Part shown: positions 12,588 through 22,224 of the stretch, piece by piece | How the letters are laid out: each line of letters begins with the position of its first letter | Numbering within the stretch: position 1 is the first letter of the stretch | NCBI RefSeq assembly: GCF_028621895.1 | Contig: NZ_CP117520.1 | Span: forward strand, 124,001-188,000 | From: Acinetobacter sp. GSS19 | GTDB taxonomy: Bacteria; Pseudomonadota; Gammaproteobacteria; Pseudomonadales; Moraxellaceae | Direction of reading: 5' to 3' | DNA length: 64,000 bases | Notes under the pieces: generated by a model | Database searches by the model: none | Told to the model about the DNA's origin: nothing | What the model saw: only the letters and a program-made list of their open reading frames with translations | Position numbers and translations under genes: made by a program

Positions 12588-13784
12588 GTGTCCGATCCCA
12601 TTCCCTATATCGCACGTGGTTCTAAAGCATTTTCTGCCATTCTGATAGCACTGTTCTTTGCCGGATTTACTTCGTTTTCGGTGTTGTACTGTGTACAGCC
12701 GATGATGCCGATTTTTGCCCAATATTTTCAGATCAGTCCAACCCAAAGCAGTTTTCCTTTGTCTCTTTCAACGGTTGCGCTGGCCGTCGGGTTGCTTTTC
12801 ACGGGTATGATTTCAGACCGTTTTGGTCGCAAACCGATTATGTTGTGGGCACTGTTGCTTTGCTCCAGCCTGACCATCTTATCCAGTTTTGTACAGATGT
12901 GGCCGTTATATCTGCTGTTTCGTGTATTAATTGGGTTATGTGTCAGTGGTGTCGCTGCAGTTGCAATGACCTATATTGGCGAAGAAATAGCCCGTGAAGA
13001 TTTGGCCTTTGCTATGGGGCTGTATATTTCGGGGACGGCTGTAGGGGGCATGAGTGGACGTTTGTTGGCTGGGGTGATGATTGATTTTCTCAGTTGGCAA
13101 CAAGCTACCTTGATCATTGGCTTGCTGAATTTCTGCTTGGCAATCGCCTTTTGGAAATTGCTCCCCAATTCGCGTCACTTTTCCGCCTATCCGATGCATT
13201 TTTCACGCTTTATTCAGTCCTTTGCCCATAATCTGGCAGATAGGAAATTACGGATTCTGTTTGTTCAGGCTTTTATTTTAATGGGCTGCTTCGTCACGAT
13301 TTTTAATTATATGAGTTACCATCTGCTCGAAGCACCTTTTCAGTTGAGCCAAACCTGGATTGGACTGATTTCAATTGTTTATCTAGCCGGGATTTATAGT
13401 TCGCCGCGTGCAGCCGCCTGGTCGCGTTGTTTTGGCCGGGAAAAAGTTTTGCCAGTGATGTTGTGTAGCATGATTGCCGGACTAGGAATCATGATGCTGA
13501 ACCAGATCTGGCTGATTTTTATTGGCTTACTAATTTTTACTTTTTCCTTTTTCGCGGCACATTCGACTGCAAGCGCCTGGGTATCGGTACAGGCCGTACA
13601 GTACCGTGCAGTGGCTTCTTCCCTGTATTTGTTTTGTTATTACTTGGGTTCAAGTATCCTGGGCAGTTCAAGCGGTGTGGTTTGGGAAAATTTTGGTTGG
13701 CACGGTATCGGGACTGAAATCAGTCTGATTTTGGTATTTGGGCTGCTTTTAGCCGTCTATTTGGCACGTGGTTCACGCACATGA
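12588..13784 (+). CDS. MFS transporter, YnfM-like
   Basis: A 398-residue 12-TM major facilitator. The A-motif GMISDRFGRKP follows TM2 and is the clearest signature; overall layout resembles E. coli YnfM (arabinose-efflux/AraJ-like branch), whose substrate is not settled. Drug or metabolite efflux is the usual guess. The chosen start is GTG at 12588, the first in-frame start. It is separated from the previous transporter by a terminator, so the two are probably independent. No regulator sits beside it. Confidence 0.8.
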   Translation: MSDPIPYIARGSKAFSAILIALFFAGFTSFSVLYCVQPMMPIFAQYFQISPTQSSFPLSLSTVALAVGLLFTGMISDRFGRKPIMLWALLLCSSLTILSSFVQMWPLYLLFRVLIGLCVSGVAAVAMTYIGEEIAREDLAFAMGLYISGTAVGGMSGRLLAGVMIDFLSWQQATLIIGLLNFCLAIAFWKLLPNSRHFSAYPMHFSRFIQSFAHNLADRKLRILFVQAFILMGCFVTIFNYMSYHLLEAPFQLSQTWIGLISIVYLAGIYSSPRAAAWSRCFGREKVLPVMLCSMIAGLGIMMLNQIWLIFIGLLIFTFSFFAAHSTASAWVSVQAVQYRAVASSLYLFCYYLGSSILGSSSGVVWENFGWHGIGTEISLILVFGLLLAVYLARGSRT

Positions 13785-13975
13785 TTGCCCTGCTGAAGCC
13801 CTTAAAATCCGCTTCTTGAGCCTTAAAATAGATGAAAAAATAAACAATAAAATTGTTATGCACTTATTTTTGCAGGATTTAATATCGGGGCAGTTGAGTG
13901 AAATTCATGGTAAAATGATCGACTTTCATTTTGATCGTTTCTGATCTTCCACTTGCCAGCCGAGAATCGCTAGCC

Positions 13976-16372
13976 ATGTCTACTGCATATAAACCTCAGA
14001 CCGCGCCTAAAGCGTTGTTTGATTACGACAAATATTGGGCGTCATGCTTTGATCCTGCGCCATTTTTGCCGATGTCGCGTGAAGAAATGGATCAGCTTGG
14101 CTGGGATGAGTGCGATTTTATTTTGGTCTGTGGCGATGCTTATATCGATCATCCCTCGTTTTGTTCCGGGATTATCGGCCGTGTGCTGGAAGCTCAAGGC
14201 TTCCGTGTGGGGATTATTGCGCAGCCGGACTGGACCAATGTGGACAGTTTCCGTGTTTTGGGCAAGCCTAAAATTGCCTGGGGTGTAACGGCCGGCAATA
14301 TGGATTCCATGATCAACCGCTATACGGCAGATCGTAAAATCCGTTCTGATGACGCCTATTCTCCCGATAATGTCCCGAATAAACGTCCAGACCGTGCAGC
14401 AACGGTGTATTGTCAGCGCTGTCGAGAGGCCTATCCCGATGTGCCGGTGTTACTCGGGGGGATTGAAGGTTCATTGCGTCGTATCGCTCATTATGATTAT
14501 TGGTCAGATAAAGTCCGTCGTTCCATCTTGATGGATTCTAAAGCGGATTTGCTGATGTATGGCAACGGCGAACGTTCGATTGTTGAAGTGATGCATCGTC
14601 TGGCCAAGGGTGAACCGATCCAGCAGATTACCGATGTGCGCGGTACGGCCTTTATTGTCAATAAACATAACCGTGCGACCAAGGCACAGTTTGTAGAAAT
14701 TGCCTCAAACGATGTCGATACCATTGGCCGGGTTGATCCGATCATCAATCCCTATGTGATGACGGAAGACATTGATGGTTGTGAAATTGAAAAAGACAAA
14801 GGCAACAGCCTGACGCAGTATCAGAATTTCCAGAAAGAAATTGTAGCGAATCCGATTGTGCGGGAAGGTGATCAGCTGGATGCCGATACCCAAATCGTGC
14901 AGTTACAACCTGCGGCAAGTCGCGCCATCAAACATAAACTGCCACCACGTGAACTGGCGGTGATTCGTCTGCCTTCGTTCGAAGAAGTGGCGAATGATCG
15001 GGTGTTGTATGCCCATGCCAACCGGATTCTACATTTAGAGACGAATCCAGGGAATGCACGTGCGCTGGTACAGCGTCATGGTGAACGTGATGTCTGGATT
15101 AATCCGCCGCCGATTCCATTGACCACCGAAGAAATGGATTATGTGTTTGATCTGCCGTATGCACGCCTGCCACATCCTGCTTATGGCAATGCGCGTTTCC
15201 CGGCTTTTGACATGATCAAGTTTTCGGTCAACATCATGCGTGGCTGTTTTGGCGGCTGTACCTTCTGTTCGATTACCGAACATGAAGGCCGTATCATCCA
15301 GAACCGTTCAGAAGAATCGATTCTACGCGAAGTGGAAAAGATCCGGGATACGGCACCGGGCTTTACCGGTATTATTTCCGATCTTGGCGGACCGACGGCC
15401 AACATGTACCGTTTGCATTGTAAAGATCCAGAAATTGAAAAGAACTGCCGTAAGCCATCCTGCGTCTATCCGGGTGTGTGTCAGAACCTGCACACCGATC
15501 ATGCTCCGTTGACCCAGTTGTACCGTAAGGCACGTGCCATTAAAGGCATCAAGAAGATCCTGATCGGTTCTGGTCTACGTTATGACTTGGCCGTGCTGAA
15601 TCCTGAATACGTCAAAGAACTGGTCCAGCACCATGTTGGCGGTTATCTGAAAATTGCACCAGAACATACCGAAAAAGGCCCATTATCGAAAATGATGAAG
15701 CCTGGGATCGGGACCTATGACCGTTTCAAACAGATGTTTGATCGTTTCAGTAAAGAGGTGGGCAAAGAACAATATCTGATTCCTTACTTTATTGCAGCAC
15801 ACCCGGGTACTACAGATTATGACATGATGAATCTGGCTGTCTGGTTGAAAAAGAATGGTTTCCGTGCCGATCAGGTGCAGACCTTCTATCCATCTCCGAT
15901 GGCAACAGCTTCAACCATGTATTACACCGGCAAAAACCCGCTGGCCAAAGTGGGGCGTACAACTGAAGATGTCGATATTGTGAAGGGTGAAAAACGTCGT
16001 CGTCTGCATAAAGCCTTCTTGCGTTATCATGATCCAAACAACTGGCCATTATTACGCGAAGCCTTAAAAGAAATGGGCCGTGAAGATCTGATTGGTAACT
16101 CGAAACAGCATCTGATCCCGACCTATCAGCCGAAAGGTAGTGAAGGCGAATACAAGTCTGCACGTAAGAAAAATTCGACACTGTCGGGTGATTCGGCCAA
16201 ACGGACCAATCCAAATGCTGCACGTGCCCAGACCCGTCAGGGACAACCGAATCGTCCACAAAAAGGACAGATTCTGACTCAGCATACGGGTTTGCCACCA
16301 CGTGAAACTGGCGAGCCGAAACGTCCATTTGGTCAATCGAAAGCTAAAGCTAAACCGAAGTCTCGTGCTTAA
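13976..16372 (+). CDS. YgiQ family radical SAM protein
   Basis: A 798-residue member of the YgiQ family (UPF0313). Order: N-terminal domain opening [16 protein letters not shown]; a B12-binding-like fold region; radical SAM core with the [4Fe-4S] cysteines C424, C428 and C431 (GCFGGCTFC); a family C-terminal segment; and a basic low-complexity tail from about 720 rich in Lys, Gln and Pro. The reaction is unknown; radical SAM chemistry on S-adenosylmethionine is inferred from the cysteines. The ATG at 13976 gives MSTAYKPQ, the usual family N-terminus; the frame stays open upstream to a TTG at 13931. It stands alone with its own terminator. Confidence 0.9.
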   Translation: MSTAYKPQTAPKALFDYDKYWASCFDPAPFLPMSREEMDQLGWDECDFILVCGDAYIDHPSFCSGIIGRVLEAQGFRVGIIAQPDWTNVDSFRVLGKPKIAWGVTAGNMDSMINRYTADRKIRSDDAYSPDNVPNKRPDRAATVYCQRCREAYPDVPVLLGGIEGSLRRIAHYDYWSDKVRRSILMDSKADLLMYGNGERSIVEVMHRLAKGEPIQQITDVRGTAFIVNKHNRATKAQFVEIASNDVDTIGRVDPIINPYVMTEDIDGCEIEKDKGNSLTQYQNFQKEIVANPIVREGDQLDADTQIVQLQPAASRAIKHKLPPRELAVIRLPSFEEVANDRVLYAHANRILHLETNPGNARALVQRHGERDVWINPPPIPLTTEEMDYVFDLPYARLPHPAYGNARFPAFDMIKFSVNIMRGCFGGCTFCSITEHEGRIIQNRSEESILREVEKIRDTAPGFTGIISDLGGPTANMYRLHCKDPEIEKNCRKPSCVYPGVCQNLHTDHAPLTQLYRKARAIKGIKKILIGSGLRYDLAVLNPEYVKELVQHHVGGYLKIAPEHTEKGPLSKMMKPGIGTYDRFKQMFDRFSKEVGKEQYLIPYFIAAHPGTTDYDMMNLAVWLKKNGFRADQVQTFYPSPMATASTMYYTGKNPLAKVGRTTEDVDIVKGEKRRRLHKAFLRYHDPNNWPLLREALKEMGREDLIGNSKQHLIPTYQPKGSEGEYKSARKKNSTLSGDSAKRTNPNAARAQTRQGQPNRPQKGQILTQHTGLPPRETGEPKRPFGQSKAKAKPKSRA

Positions 16373-16384
16373 GTGCAAATGATC

Positions 16385-16407
16385 AGGATGCTTCGGCATC
16401 CTTTTTT
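16385..16407 (+). terminator. Terminator after ygiQ-like gene
   Basis: 7-bp stem AGGATGC/GCATCCT with TTCG loop and T6. Confidence 0.92.
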
Positions 16408-16624
16408 AATACTAAAGAAAGGTCAGATGATCGAGGTTTTTTGTAAAAATATCCGTACAACGATTGCCCCGCCGTAGGGGCTGCGCTAGAGTGAATTTAA
16501 AACAGCGGATTAGGATAAGCTGGATTATAAAGAACGATTCATTTTCCCAGGGTAGGGAATCTGCATATTAAAAAGCCCGGTAAAAAATCGGGATGTATTA
16601 TAAAAATGAAAGGGATCAACGAAA

Positions 16625-17170
16625 ATGAATTTCTATATTGCGGCGGGCATCGTACTGTTGGTGCTAGCCTCGCTGGTGGCGCTCCGCAGCCTGAAAACCC
16701 AGCGCCAACAAGACAGCCCATTAAAACGGCGAGCCATCTTTAATTTGAATGAGCAGCTGACGTTCCGACGTCTGTGTGAAGTGTTGCCAGATGCGATTAT
16801 CTTGGCACATGTGTCATTCGATGCGTTACTCACCACTAAATATCCGCGTACTCGCCATAAATACCGTCATATGATGGCGGACTTTGTGGTCTTGAACCGC
16901 CAGTATCAAGTCATGGCGATTGTTGCACTCGAAGATGCCTCTAGTGTCAAAGGCTTGCAACAGGAACATTATCAGGATGCTCTGCTGCAAATGGCGGGTT
17001 ATCGCGTGCTACGTTATCCTCGAGTGCCAGATTATCCACGTCTGCATACCGATTTTTTGCAGGATTTACAGGAGCTTGAGCAGACGGCTGTGCTGAATGA
17101 AGATATCAACCGAAAATATTCGCTGTACCCGTCAGACAAGAACAAAGTTTTGGGCGAGTCGCGTATTTAG
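16625..17170 (+). CDS. DUF2726 domain protein, membrane-anchored
   Basis: A 181-residue protein with one N-terminal membrane helix (about 3-20, IAAGIVLLVLASLVAL), a short basic linker and a DUF2726 domain (about 37-150) with LNEQLTFRRLCEVLP and HMMADFVVLNRQYQVMAIVALED. The domain resembles restriction-like nuclease folds in its order of Asp and Glu around a beta-sheet, but activity is unproven. The membrane anchor would hold the domain in the cytosol. ATG at 16625 with AAAGGGAT upstream. The end overlaps the stop of the convergent ridA-like gene by 4 bp. Confidence 0.78.
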   Translation: MNFYIAAGIVLLVLASLVALRSLKTQRQQDSPLKRRAIFNLNEQLTFRRLCEVLPDAIILAHVSFDALLTTKYPRTRHKYRHMMADFVVLNRQYQVMAIVALEDASSVKGLQQEHYQDALLQMAGYRVLRYPRVPDYPRLHTDFLQDLQELEQTAVLNEDINRKYSLYPSDKNKVLGESRI

Positions 17171-17526
17171 GATGCTGCCACGACGGCTGTGACCGTCATT
17201 TCGACCAGAACATCAGGGGCATACAGTTTGGCTTCTACACAGGTGCGCGGAGGAGCAGCCCCTTCGGGTACCCAGCGATCCCAGATTTCGTTCATGGCTT
17301 GATAGTCACGTTCAATATCTTGCAGAAAAATCATGACCGATAAAATATGACGTTTATCACTGCCGGCCTCAGCCAACAGGCGATCAATGATGTCCAGCGT
17401 TTGTTGGGTTTGAGAACGGATATCTGCACGGGTATCACTCGCCAGTTGACCTGCCAGATGAATGAGTTGGCCTGAAATGGCAACTTCACTAAAGCGTTTT
17501 TCGACATGCAGGCGTTGAACAGACAT
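17167..17526 (-). CDS. RidA family protein (YjgF/YER057c/UK114)
   Basis: A 119-residue RidA-fold protein. RidA enzymes deaminate reactive enamine/imine intermediates released by PLP enzymes, as homotrimers in the cytosol. R94 (APPRTCVEAKLY) and E109 (VLVEMTV) match the substrate-binding Arg and the Glu of the family. The start is taken at the ATG giving MSVQRLHVEKRF, where RidA paralogues of this type begin, not at the longer MLFESLF extension. No PLP enzyme is next to it. It converges on the DUF2726 gene with a 4-bp overlap. Confidence 0.88.
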   Translation of the reverse strand: MSVQRLHVEKRFSEVAISGQLIHLAGQLASDTRADIRSQTQQTLDIIDRLLAEAGSDKRHILSVMIFLQDIERDYQAMNEIWDRWVPEGAAPPRTCVEAKLYAPDVLVEMTVTAVVAAS

Positions 17527-17851
17527 AAACAGGCTCTCAAACAACAAAAGAGGATATGTGCCTTAAGGACAAGGCAACTGTGACTTAGAACGGTCATGGA
17601 CTGTGATTGTAAAGACAAGAGGGGAATGACGCAAAAGCATTTTGCACAGGGGAGAGCACAAGGCAAAAAGAGGGTGCCCTGTAATATTTCGGATTGGATC
17701 GTCACGCAAACTACAGGACAGTGTTAGCCGAACCCGAGTGTGGTTCTCTAACCCAGCTCGATACAAGGGTAAATGTATCGCAGGCATAGGGTACATCAAA
17801 ACCTACTGAAAATGTCAGTCCTTTGGTAAATTTTTGCTTTTCTGTTTTTGA
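17527..17851. other. Structured gene-free stretch between ridA and dinB
   Basis: No convincing coding frame is seen in 325 bp. It contains several inverted repeats in a row: 17678-17683 with 17712-17717, 17723-17752 (GTTAG/CTAAC with inner GAACC/GGTTC), and 17759-17780 (CGATACA/TGTATCG, 8-base loop). On the minus strand these would fold in series downstream of dinB and upstream of ridA. It may be a small RNA or a long leader; I could not match it to a known RNA family. Confidence 0.4.
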
Positions 17852-18910
17852 TCATAGGCTCAGATCCAGTTGTTGATTGGCGGAAAGGGAATCGAGTTGA
17901 CTGACTCCCACACCGACCAGGCGAAATTTCTCTGCGGGTTCGATATGCATTTCACTCAGCAGTTGCCAAATGGCCTGCTGTAACTCGGTCAACTGTCGAA
18001 AAGGCTGCTGATAGGTTTTGCTGTGCTGACGAATGTGAAATTGTGGATCTTTCAGTTTGAGTTGCAGGCCTCGTGCCATCAGCTGTTTCTGCTCTAGACT
18101 GTGCCAGACCTGCTCGGCCAGTTGTAACCAGGCGCTCTGGCATTGCATTAGCGATAGATCAGTGGGAAAGGTGATTTCTTTGGAAATCTGCTGACGAATA
18201 CGCTGGGCCTGTACCGGACGTTCATCCATGCCCTGACTGTATAAATACAGCTGCCGGCCGTATTTGCCGAATTGTTGAATCAGGATGGCTTCATCAATTT
18301 TTTGTAAATCACCAAGCGTATACAGCTCAAGATCCTGCAATTTCTGTTGGGTGACTTTACCAACGCCGGGAATTTTTTTCAGAGGCAAATCGTGAATAAA
18401 GGCCTGTACCTGACGGGGCTTGATGACACATAAGCCATTTGGTTTATGCCAATCTGAAGCAATTTTAGCCAGAAACTTATTAGGTGCAACCCCAGCCGAG
18501 GCGGTTAATCCAGTGTGCTGATAGATTTCCGCCCGGATGGCTTCGGCAACTGCGGTCGCCGAGGCTAATCCCAACAGATTATCGGTCACATCGAGATAAG
18601 CTTCATCGAGAGAAAGCGGTTCGATCAATGGTGTATAGCGCTGAAAGATCTGATGGATTTGTGCAGAAACCTCACGATATTTGGCAAAATCAGGAGGCAG
18701 CACAACCACCTGAGGACAACGTTTACGTGCTGTGGCCATCGACATCGCCGAGTGCAGGCCAAATTGCCGGGCAGGATAAGAGGCTGCTGCAATCACTGCA
18801 CGTGGATGATGCGAGGCAATGACCACCGGAAGCTGTTGCAAATCAGGACGTTCACGCAGTTCAACCGAGGCATAAAAAGCATCCATATCAATATGAATAA
18901 TCTTGCGCAT
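17852..18910 (-). CDS. dinB: DNA polymerase IV
   Basis: A 352-residue Y-family translesion polymerase. The catalytic acids are D8 ([12 protein letters not shown]) and D102/E103 (SLDEAYLD), as in E. coli Pol IV. The steric-gate Phe12-Tyr13 region is normal. Helix-hairpin-helix [10 protein letters not shown] and the little-finger domain follow, and the protein ends in QLDLSL, a sliding-clamp binding motif. The ATG at 18910 is at the family start and overlaps the TGA of the upstream muramidase by one base (TGATG), so the two are translationally coupled. No LexA box was looked for, since Acinetobacter is known to lack LexA. Confidence 0.96.
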   Translation of the reverse strand: MRKIIHIDMDAFYASVELRERPDLQQLPVVIASHHPRAVIAAASYPARQFGLHSAMSMATARKRCPQVVVLPPDFAKYREVSAQIHQIFQRYTPLIEPLSLDEAYLDVTDNLLGLASATAVAEAIRAEIYQHTGLTASAGVAPNKFLAKIASDWHKPNGLCVIKPRQVQAFIHDLPLKKIPGVGKVTQQKLQDLELYTLGDLQKIDEAILIQQFGKYGRQLYLYSQGMDERPVQAQRIRQQISKEITFPTDLSLMQCQSAWLQLAEQVWHSLEQKQLMARGLQLKLKDPQFHIRQHSKTYQQPFRQLTELQQAIWQLLSEMHIEPAEKFRLVGVGVSQLDSLSANQQLDLSL

Positions 18911-19653
18911 CAGTGATCTGCCTGAATCCCGAGATGTTTTAAATAACGCCGCCATTCACGTGCCGAACCTGCGTAGACATTTAAATCGACTGCTTTGTTA
19001 ATCCCGTCAATTTTCCCTTGTGCGGTATATTGCCAGAACAGCCATTCACGGCCATCTTTGAGTTTCGGCTGTGCCCGATATTCACGTAACCAGATTGGAG
19101 TCTGCTGAAACTGGCCGATCAGCACAATATTGTAGAATTTCCGCGATACATAAAAAATAGGAGCTTTGCCATAATGCTGATGCAGCCGGTCATGCATGGT
19201 TTTAATCTGTTGTAGCAGCTGTTCTTTGGTGTAGTGGTTAATGCACTGGTTGTCATATTCCAGATCAATTACCGGTGCAAGTGCATCGGGTCGTTTCGGG
19301 ACGGTGGCAATAAAATTATCCGCCTGTATCTTGCCATCGCGGCATAACCGATAAAAATGATAGGCACCAACATGTAAACCGCGTTCGCGTGCTTTTAGCC
19401 AATTGTCCTGAAATTTCGGGTCTTGAAAATCGCCCCCTTCTGTGGCCTTCAGGTAAACAAACTGATAGCGCTGTGGTGAAATTTTATTCCACTGAATGTC
19501 ACCTTGATGATGCGAAACATCAAAGCCATGAATTGAGAAATCTTCTGCGCTGACTGAACGCCGACTCAGAAAAAAAGCATAGTCCAGCAGTCCGCCCACA
19601 AGCAGTAATATCAGTAGTAATAAGATCCAGCGTGCTCGGGTTTTCCGTGGCAT
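18910..19653 (-). CDS. GH25 family lysozyme (N,O-diacetylmuramidase), membrane-anchored
   Basis: A 247-residue glycoside hydrolase family 25 protein. A basic N-terminus and one hydrophobic helix (about 9-29) anchor or export it; the GH25 barrel starts at [13 protein letters not shown] with D45, and the catalytic DxE pair is D130/E132 (VIDLEYD). It should cut the MurNAc-GlcNAc bond of peptidoglycan from the periplasmic side. The ATG giving MPRKTRARW is chosen because it begins directly at the signal-anchor. It precedes dinB with a one-base overlap; pairing of a muramidase with Pol IV has no obvious functional logic. Confidence 0.88.
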   Translation of the reverse strand: MPRKTRARWILLLLILLLVGGLLDYAFFLSRRSVSAEDFSIHGFDVSHHQGDIQWNKISPQRYQFVYLKATEGGDFQDPKFQDNWLKARERGLHVGAYHFYRLCRDGKIQADNFIATVPKRPDALAPVIDLEYDNQCINHYTKEQLLQQIKTMHDRLHQHYGKAPIFYVSRKFYNIVLIGQFQQTPIWLREYRAQPKLKDGREWLFWQYTAQGKIDGINKAVDLNVYAGSAREWRRYLKHLGIQADH

Positions 19654-19728
19654 GATGAGACACAAGAACAGATGATGCGCTTAAGCTTAGTCCGATTAAT
19701 GACAAATTTCGAGCAGAATTCGCAAGAT

Positions 19729-21117
19729 TCAGGCATTTTTCGGGATGCGGATAAAGATCAGCAAGGCAATGATATTGATGGCACCAAGACAAATTAAGGT
19801 TGCATGAAAGGCTTGGGTGATCTGCCCGGTGCCATACTGCTGTGTAAAAAAGTTGATCAATGTTCCAGCCAGCGCCACGCCAATACTCATGGAAACCATC
19901 TGGATCATGGAAAGGAAACTGTTGCCTTTACTGGCATCCTGTTGCGGTAGATCTTTCAGCGTGAGGGTATTCATGGAAACAAACTGCAGGGAGTTGAGCA
20001 GCCCCATCAAAAAGAAATGCAGGCTGCGTAGCCACAAAGGCATATCGGCCGTGGTCAGTGCGAAACTGGCAATACACAGTCCCATCAGCAAGGTATTGAT
20101 CAACAGGAAACGCTGATAACCCAAGGCCTGAATCATCGGGCGAATGATGGGTTTGGAAGCCAGTGAACCTAGCACCAGTGGCATCATCATCAGACCGGTT
20201 TCGATCGGGCCAATGCCAAAAACCACCTGTAGCATCAGTGGCAGCACAAAGGGAATGGCGTGACCACCGAAGCGGGCAAAAATATTGCCTAAAATACCAA
20301 TGGAAAATACTGGATTGTCGCGAAACAGTCGGCTACGAAACAGTGCATTGTGATGCCAGTGCGCGTGAAAGGCATAGGCCAACATCGCCAGCAGGCCGAG
20401 GCCCAGCAATCCCCATCCCAACCTACTGGAATAATGTGAGTTAGCGGCTACTTCCAGTGCTAGAGACAGGCCGACCATACTGATCAGTAGTAAAATGAAC
20501 CCCCTGAAGTCGAAACGGTTCACTTGGGTTTCTTTGACGTTTGGCATGATTTTCAAGGTAAGCAGGCAGCCGATAATGCCAATTGGAACATTAATCAGGA
20601 AGATCCAGTGCCAGGAAAAAGCGGCCACCAGCCAGCCTCCAAGACTGGGGCCCATCAACGGACCTAACAATCCTGCCAGACTCATCAGGCTCATGGCTGC
20701 GAGGAACTGTTGTCGTGGAATGATTTTCAGCATGGATAAACGCCCGATCGGCAGCAGCAGTGCACCGCCAATGCCTTGAACCACGCGGAAAAATAACAGT
20801 TGATTGAGTGTGCCGGAAAGTCCGCAGCCGAGCGAGGCCAGCGTAAAAATCACAATTGCTGACAGATAGGTATTGCGCACACCAAACCGGTCAGCCAGCC
20901 AGCCGCTGAGCGGGATACAAGCAGCCGCAGCCAGAACATAGGCCACGACGACACTGTGCATTTTCAGCGGGTTTTCACCGAGCTGCTTGGCCATTTCAGC
21001 CACCGCAATATTGACAATCGTGGTGTCTAAGCCCTGCATAAAAAAGCCAATCGCCACCAGCAAAACCAGAAAGCGAAATTGTGGATGAAGGGCTTGATGC
21101 TGGGTCACGCTGCTCAT
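19729..21117 (-). CDS. DHA2-family MFS exporter (EmrB/QacA, MdtD-like)
   Basis: A 462-residue drug:H+ antiporter of the 14-TM family. The TM1 motif GFFMQGLDTTIVNIA and the A-motif GWLADRFGVRNT, plus motif C in TM5 (LLGPLMGPSLGG), mark DHA2; overall it is nearest to E. coli MdtD. Substrates are likely lipophilic drugs or metabolites. No periplasmic adaptor (EmrA) or TetR-type regulator is next to it, so it would export to the periplasm alone. The start is the ATG giving MSSVTQHQ; upstream in-frame codons would add a hydrophobic non-family leader. Confidence 0.85.
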   Translation of the reverse strand: MSSVTQHQALHPQFRFLVLLVAIGFFMQGLDTTIVNIAVAEMAKQLGENPLKMHSVVVAYVLAAAACIPLSGWLADRFGVRNTYLSAIVIFTLASLGCGLSGTLNQLLFFRVVQGIGGALLLPIGRLSMLKIIPRQQFLAAMSLMSLAGLLGPLMGPSLGGWLVAAFSWHWIFLINVPIGIIGCLLTLKIMPNVKETQVNRFDFRGFILLLISMVGLSLALEVAANSHYSSRLGWGLLGLGLLAMLAYAFHAHWHHNALFRSRLFRDNPVFSIGILGNIFARFGGHAIPFVLPLMLQVVFGIGPIETGLMMMPLVLGSLASKPIIRPMIQALGYQRFLLINTLLMGLCIASFALTTADMPLWLRSLHFFLMGLLNSLQFVSMNTLTLKDLPQQDASKGNSFLSMIQMVSMSIGVALAGTLINFFTQQYGTGQITQAFHATLICLGAINIIALLIFIRIPKNA

Positions 21118-21206
21118 GATGAAAAAGAGATAAAGGTTTGCTCTAGTGTAAAGCAAATGTCATCAAAATGATCCCAGGCAGATCAGTATCAGAGGGCAAG
21201 GCAAGA

Positions 21207-21236
21207 GATAAAAAGCGGGGGAGATCCCGCTTTTAT
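21207..21236 (-). terminator. Terminator after LOG-family gene
   Basis: On the minus strand, stem AAAAGCGGG/CCCGCTTTT with a 6-base loop followed by TTTTTAT; it also pairs on the plus strand. Confidence 0.85.
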
Positions 21237-21254
21237 AAAAAAGAGGATACGCCT

Positions 21255-21884
21255 TTACAGCACGACATGCTGTGGGCTATGCAAATTACGCAGGGCATTG
21301 ATAATCTGATCGGCATGGTTACAGATGATTAGTTTGGCACGGTGTTGTGGCGGCAAGAAACCTTCGGCAACGGCATGATCCAGTTGTGCGACCATGTGGT
21401 CATAGAAACCGTTGACATTGTAGAGCATCATCGGTTTCTGATGCTGATTAAGCTGCCCCCAAGTGGCAATTTCCAGAATTTCTTCAAAGGTACCTAAACC
21501 ACCGGGCAAGGCAATAAAGGCACTGGCACGTTCAGCCATCATGGCTTTGCGTTCATGCATGGTGCTGACCACGTGCAACTCGGTCAGTTGGTGATGTGCC
21601 ACTTCATAATCCAGCATAAATTCAGGAATCACCCCGACCACTTCACCGGCATGCTGCAAGACACTATTCGCAACCTCTCCCATCAAACCGATACTGGCAC
21701 CACCATACACAACACCAAAACCAAAATCGGCGATCTGCTGGGCCAGGGCAATGGCTTTTTCACGGTAAATCGGTTTGTTGCCCGCGCGTGAGCCGCAATA
21801 CAAAGCGACTAGTGGACGAGTGGCACTTTGTTGAGTGAGTTGAGTTGGGAGAGGAGAGCTGGTCATTTCTAATACACTATTCAT
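21255..21884 (-). CDS. LOG family protein (TIGR00730 Rossmann fold)
   Basis: A 209-residue LOG-family protein, the group that includes cytokinin riboside 5'-monophosphate phosphoribohydrolases. The signature PGGLGTFEE is at 127-135 and R112-K113 of the upstream motif are present; YGGASIGLMG at 60-69 is the nucleotide loop. These enzymes release a base from a nucleoside 5'-monophosphate; the physiological substrate in Acinetobacter is unknown. The ATG at 21884 has AAGGTG upstream on the minus strand. It diverges from the TerC-CBS gene, giving a shared 200-330 bp control region. Confidence 0.88.
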   Translation of the reverse strand: MNSVLEMTSSPLPTQLTQQSATRPLVALYCGSRAGNKPIYREKAIALAQQIADFGFGVVYGGASIGLMGEVANSVLQHAGEVVGVIPEFMLDYEVAHHQLTELHVVSTMHERKAMMAERASAFIALPGGLGTFEEILEIATWGQLNQHQKPMMLYNVNGFYDHMVAQLDHAVAEGFLPPQHRAKLIICNHADQIINALRNLHSPQHVVL

Positions 21885-22086
21885 TGTTTTATTTTCACCT
21901 TAACATGTTTTTTATCGCTAATTGTTAGCTTAGGTAGAAAATGTGACATCTTGAAGAGCGCTGTATGGTGTCTTTGCAAGGCTTTGTATGGGCTTAGTGA
22001 ATTGCACCTTCTGCTCAAACAAAAAAGATGAATTTCAGTAAATTCTTGCCTATACTGAAAATCTGTTTAACTACAAATGAAAGCAC

Positions 22087-22224
22087 ATGGGCAGTGGTTG
22101 TTGTCGCTCCGAAACTTACTCTTTAGACCAGAAAAATAATGTTCATCCCGTTTGGGATCCTGATTTCATGAATTGGCCTGTTACTCGTTTTAAATCCGTC
22201 CTTTGGCAGGAGAAGTCCCGATGA
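22087..22224 (+). CDS. Candidate 45-residue small protein upstream of the TerC-CBS gene
   Basis: An ATG at 22087 opens a 45-codon frame ([19 protein letters not shown]..., ending WQEKSR) whose TGA at 22222-22224 overlaps the ATG of the next gene as ATGA. The last codons contain AGGAG, the ribosome site of the next gene. Composition is protein-like, with a Cys-Cys near the start, three Trp and a [11 protein letters not shown] segment. No membrane helix. I do not recognise a family. It may be a real small protein or a translated leader coupling to the TerC-CBS gene. Its own ribosome site (GAAAG at 22079-22083) is weak. Confidence 0.5.
   Translation: MGSGCCRSETYSLDQKNNVHPVWDPDFMNWPVTRFKSVLWQEKSR

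Noticed and set aside
17331..17799. Minus-strand open frames in the ridA-dinB gap
   Set aside because: Composition is not protein-like, one overlaps ridA in another frame, and the stretch has RNA-like inverted repeats instead.
17560..17800. 6S RNA or SRP RNA in the ridA-dinB gap
   Set aside because: I compared the hairpins with the 6S and 4.5S patterns I know and saw no convincing closing stem or conserved loop.
22077..22139. 20-codon ORF beginning at 22077, overlapping the 45-codon ORF
   Set aside because: Shorter, in another frame, and without a link to the downstream start.
21885..22220. yybP-ykoY (manganese) riboswitch before the TerC gene
   Set aside because: No matching conserved loops were visible.
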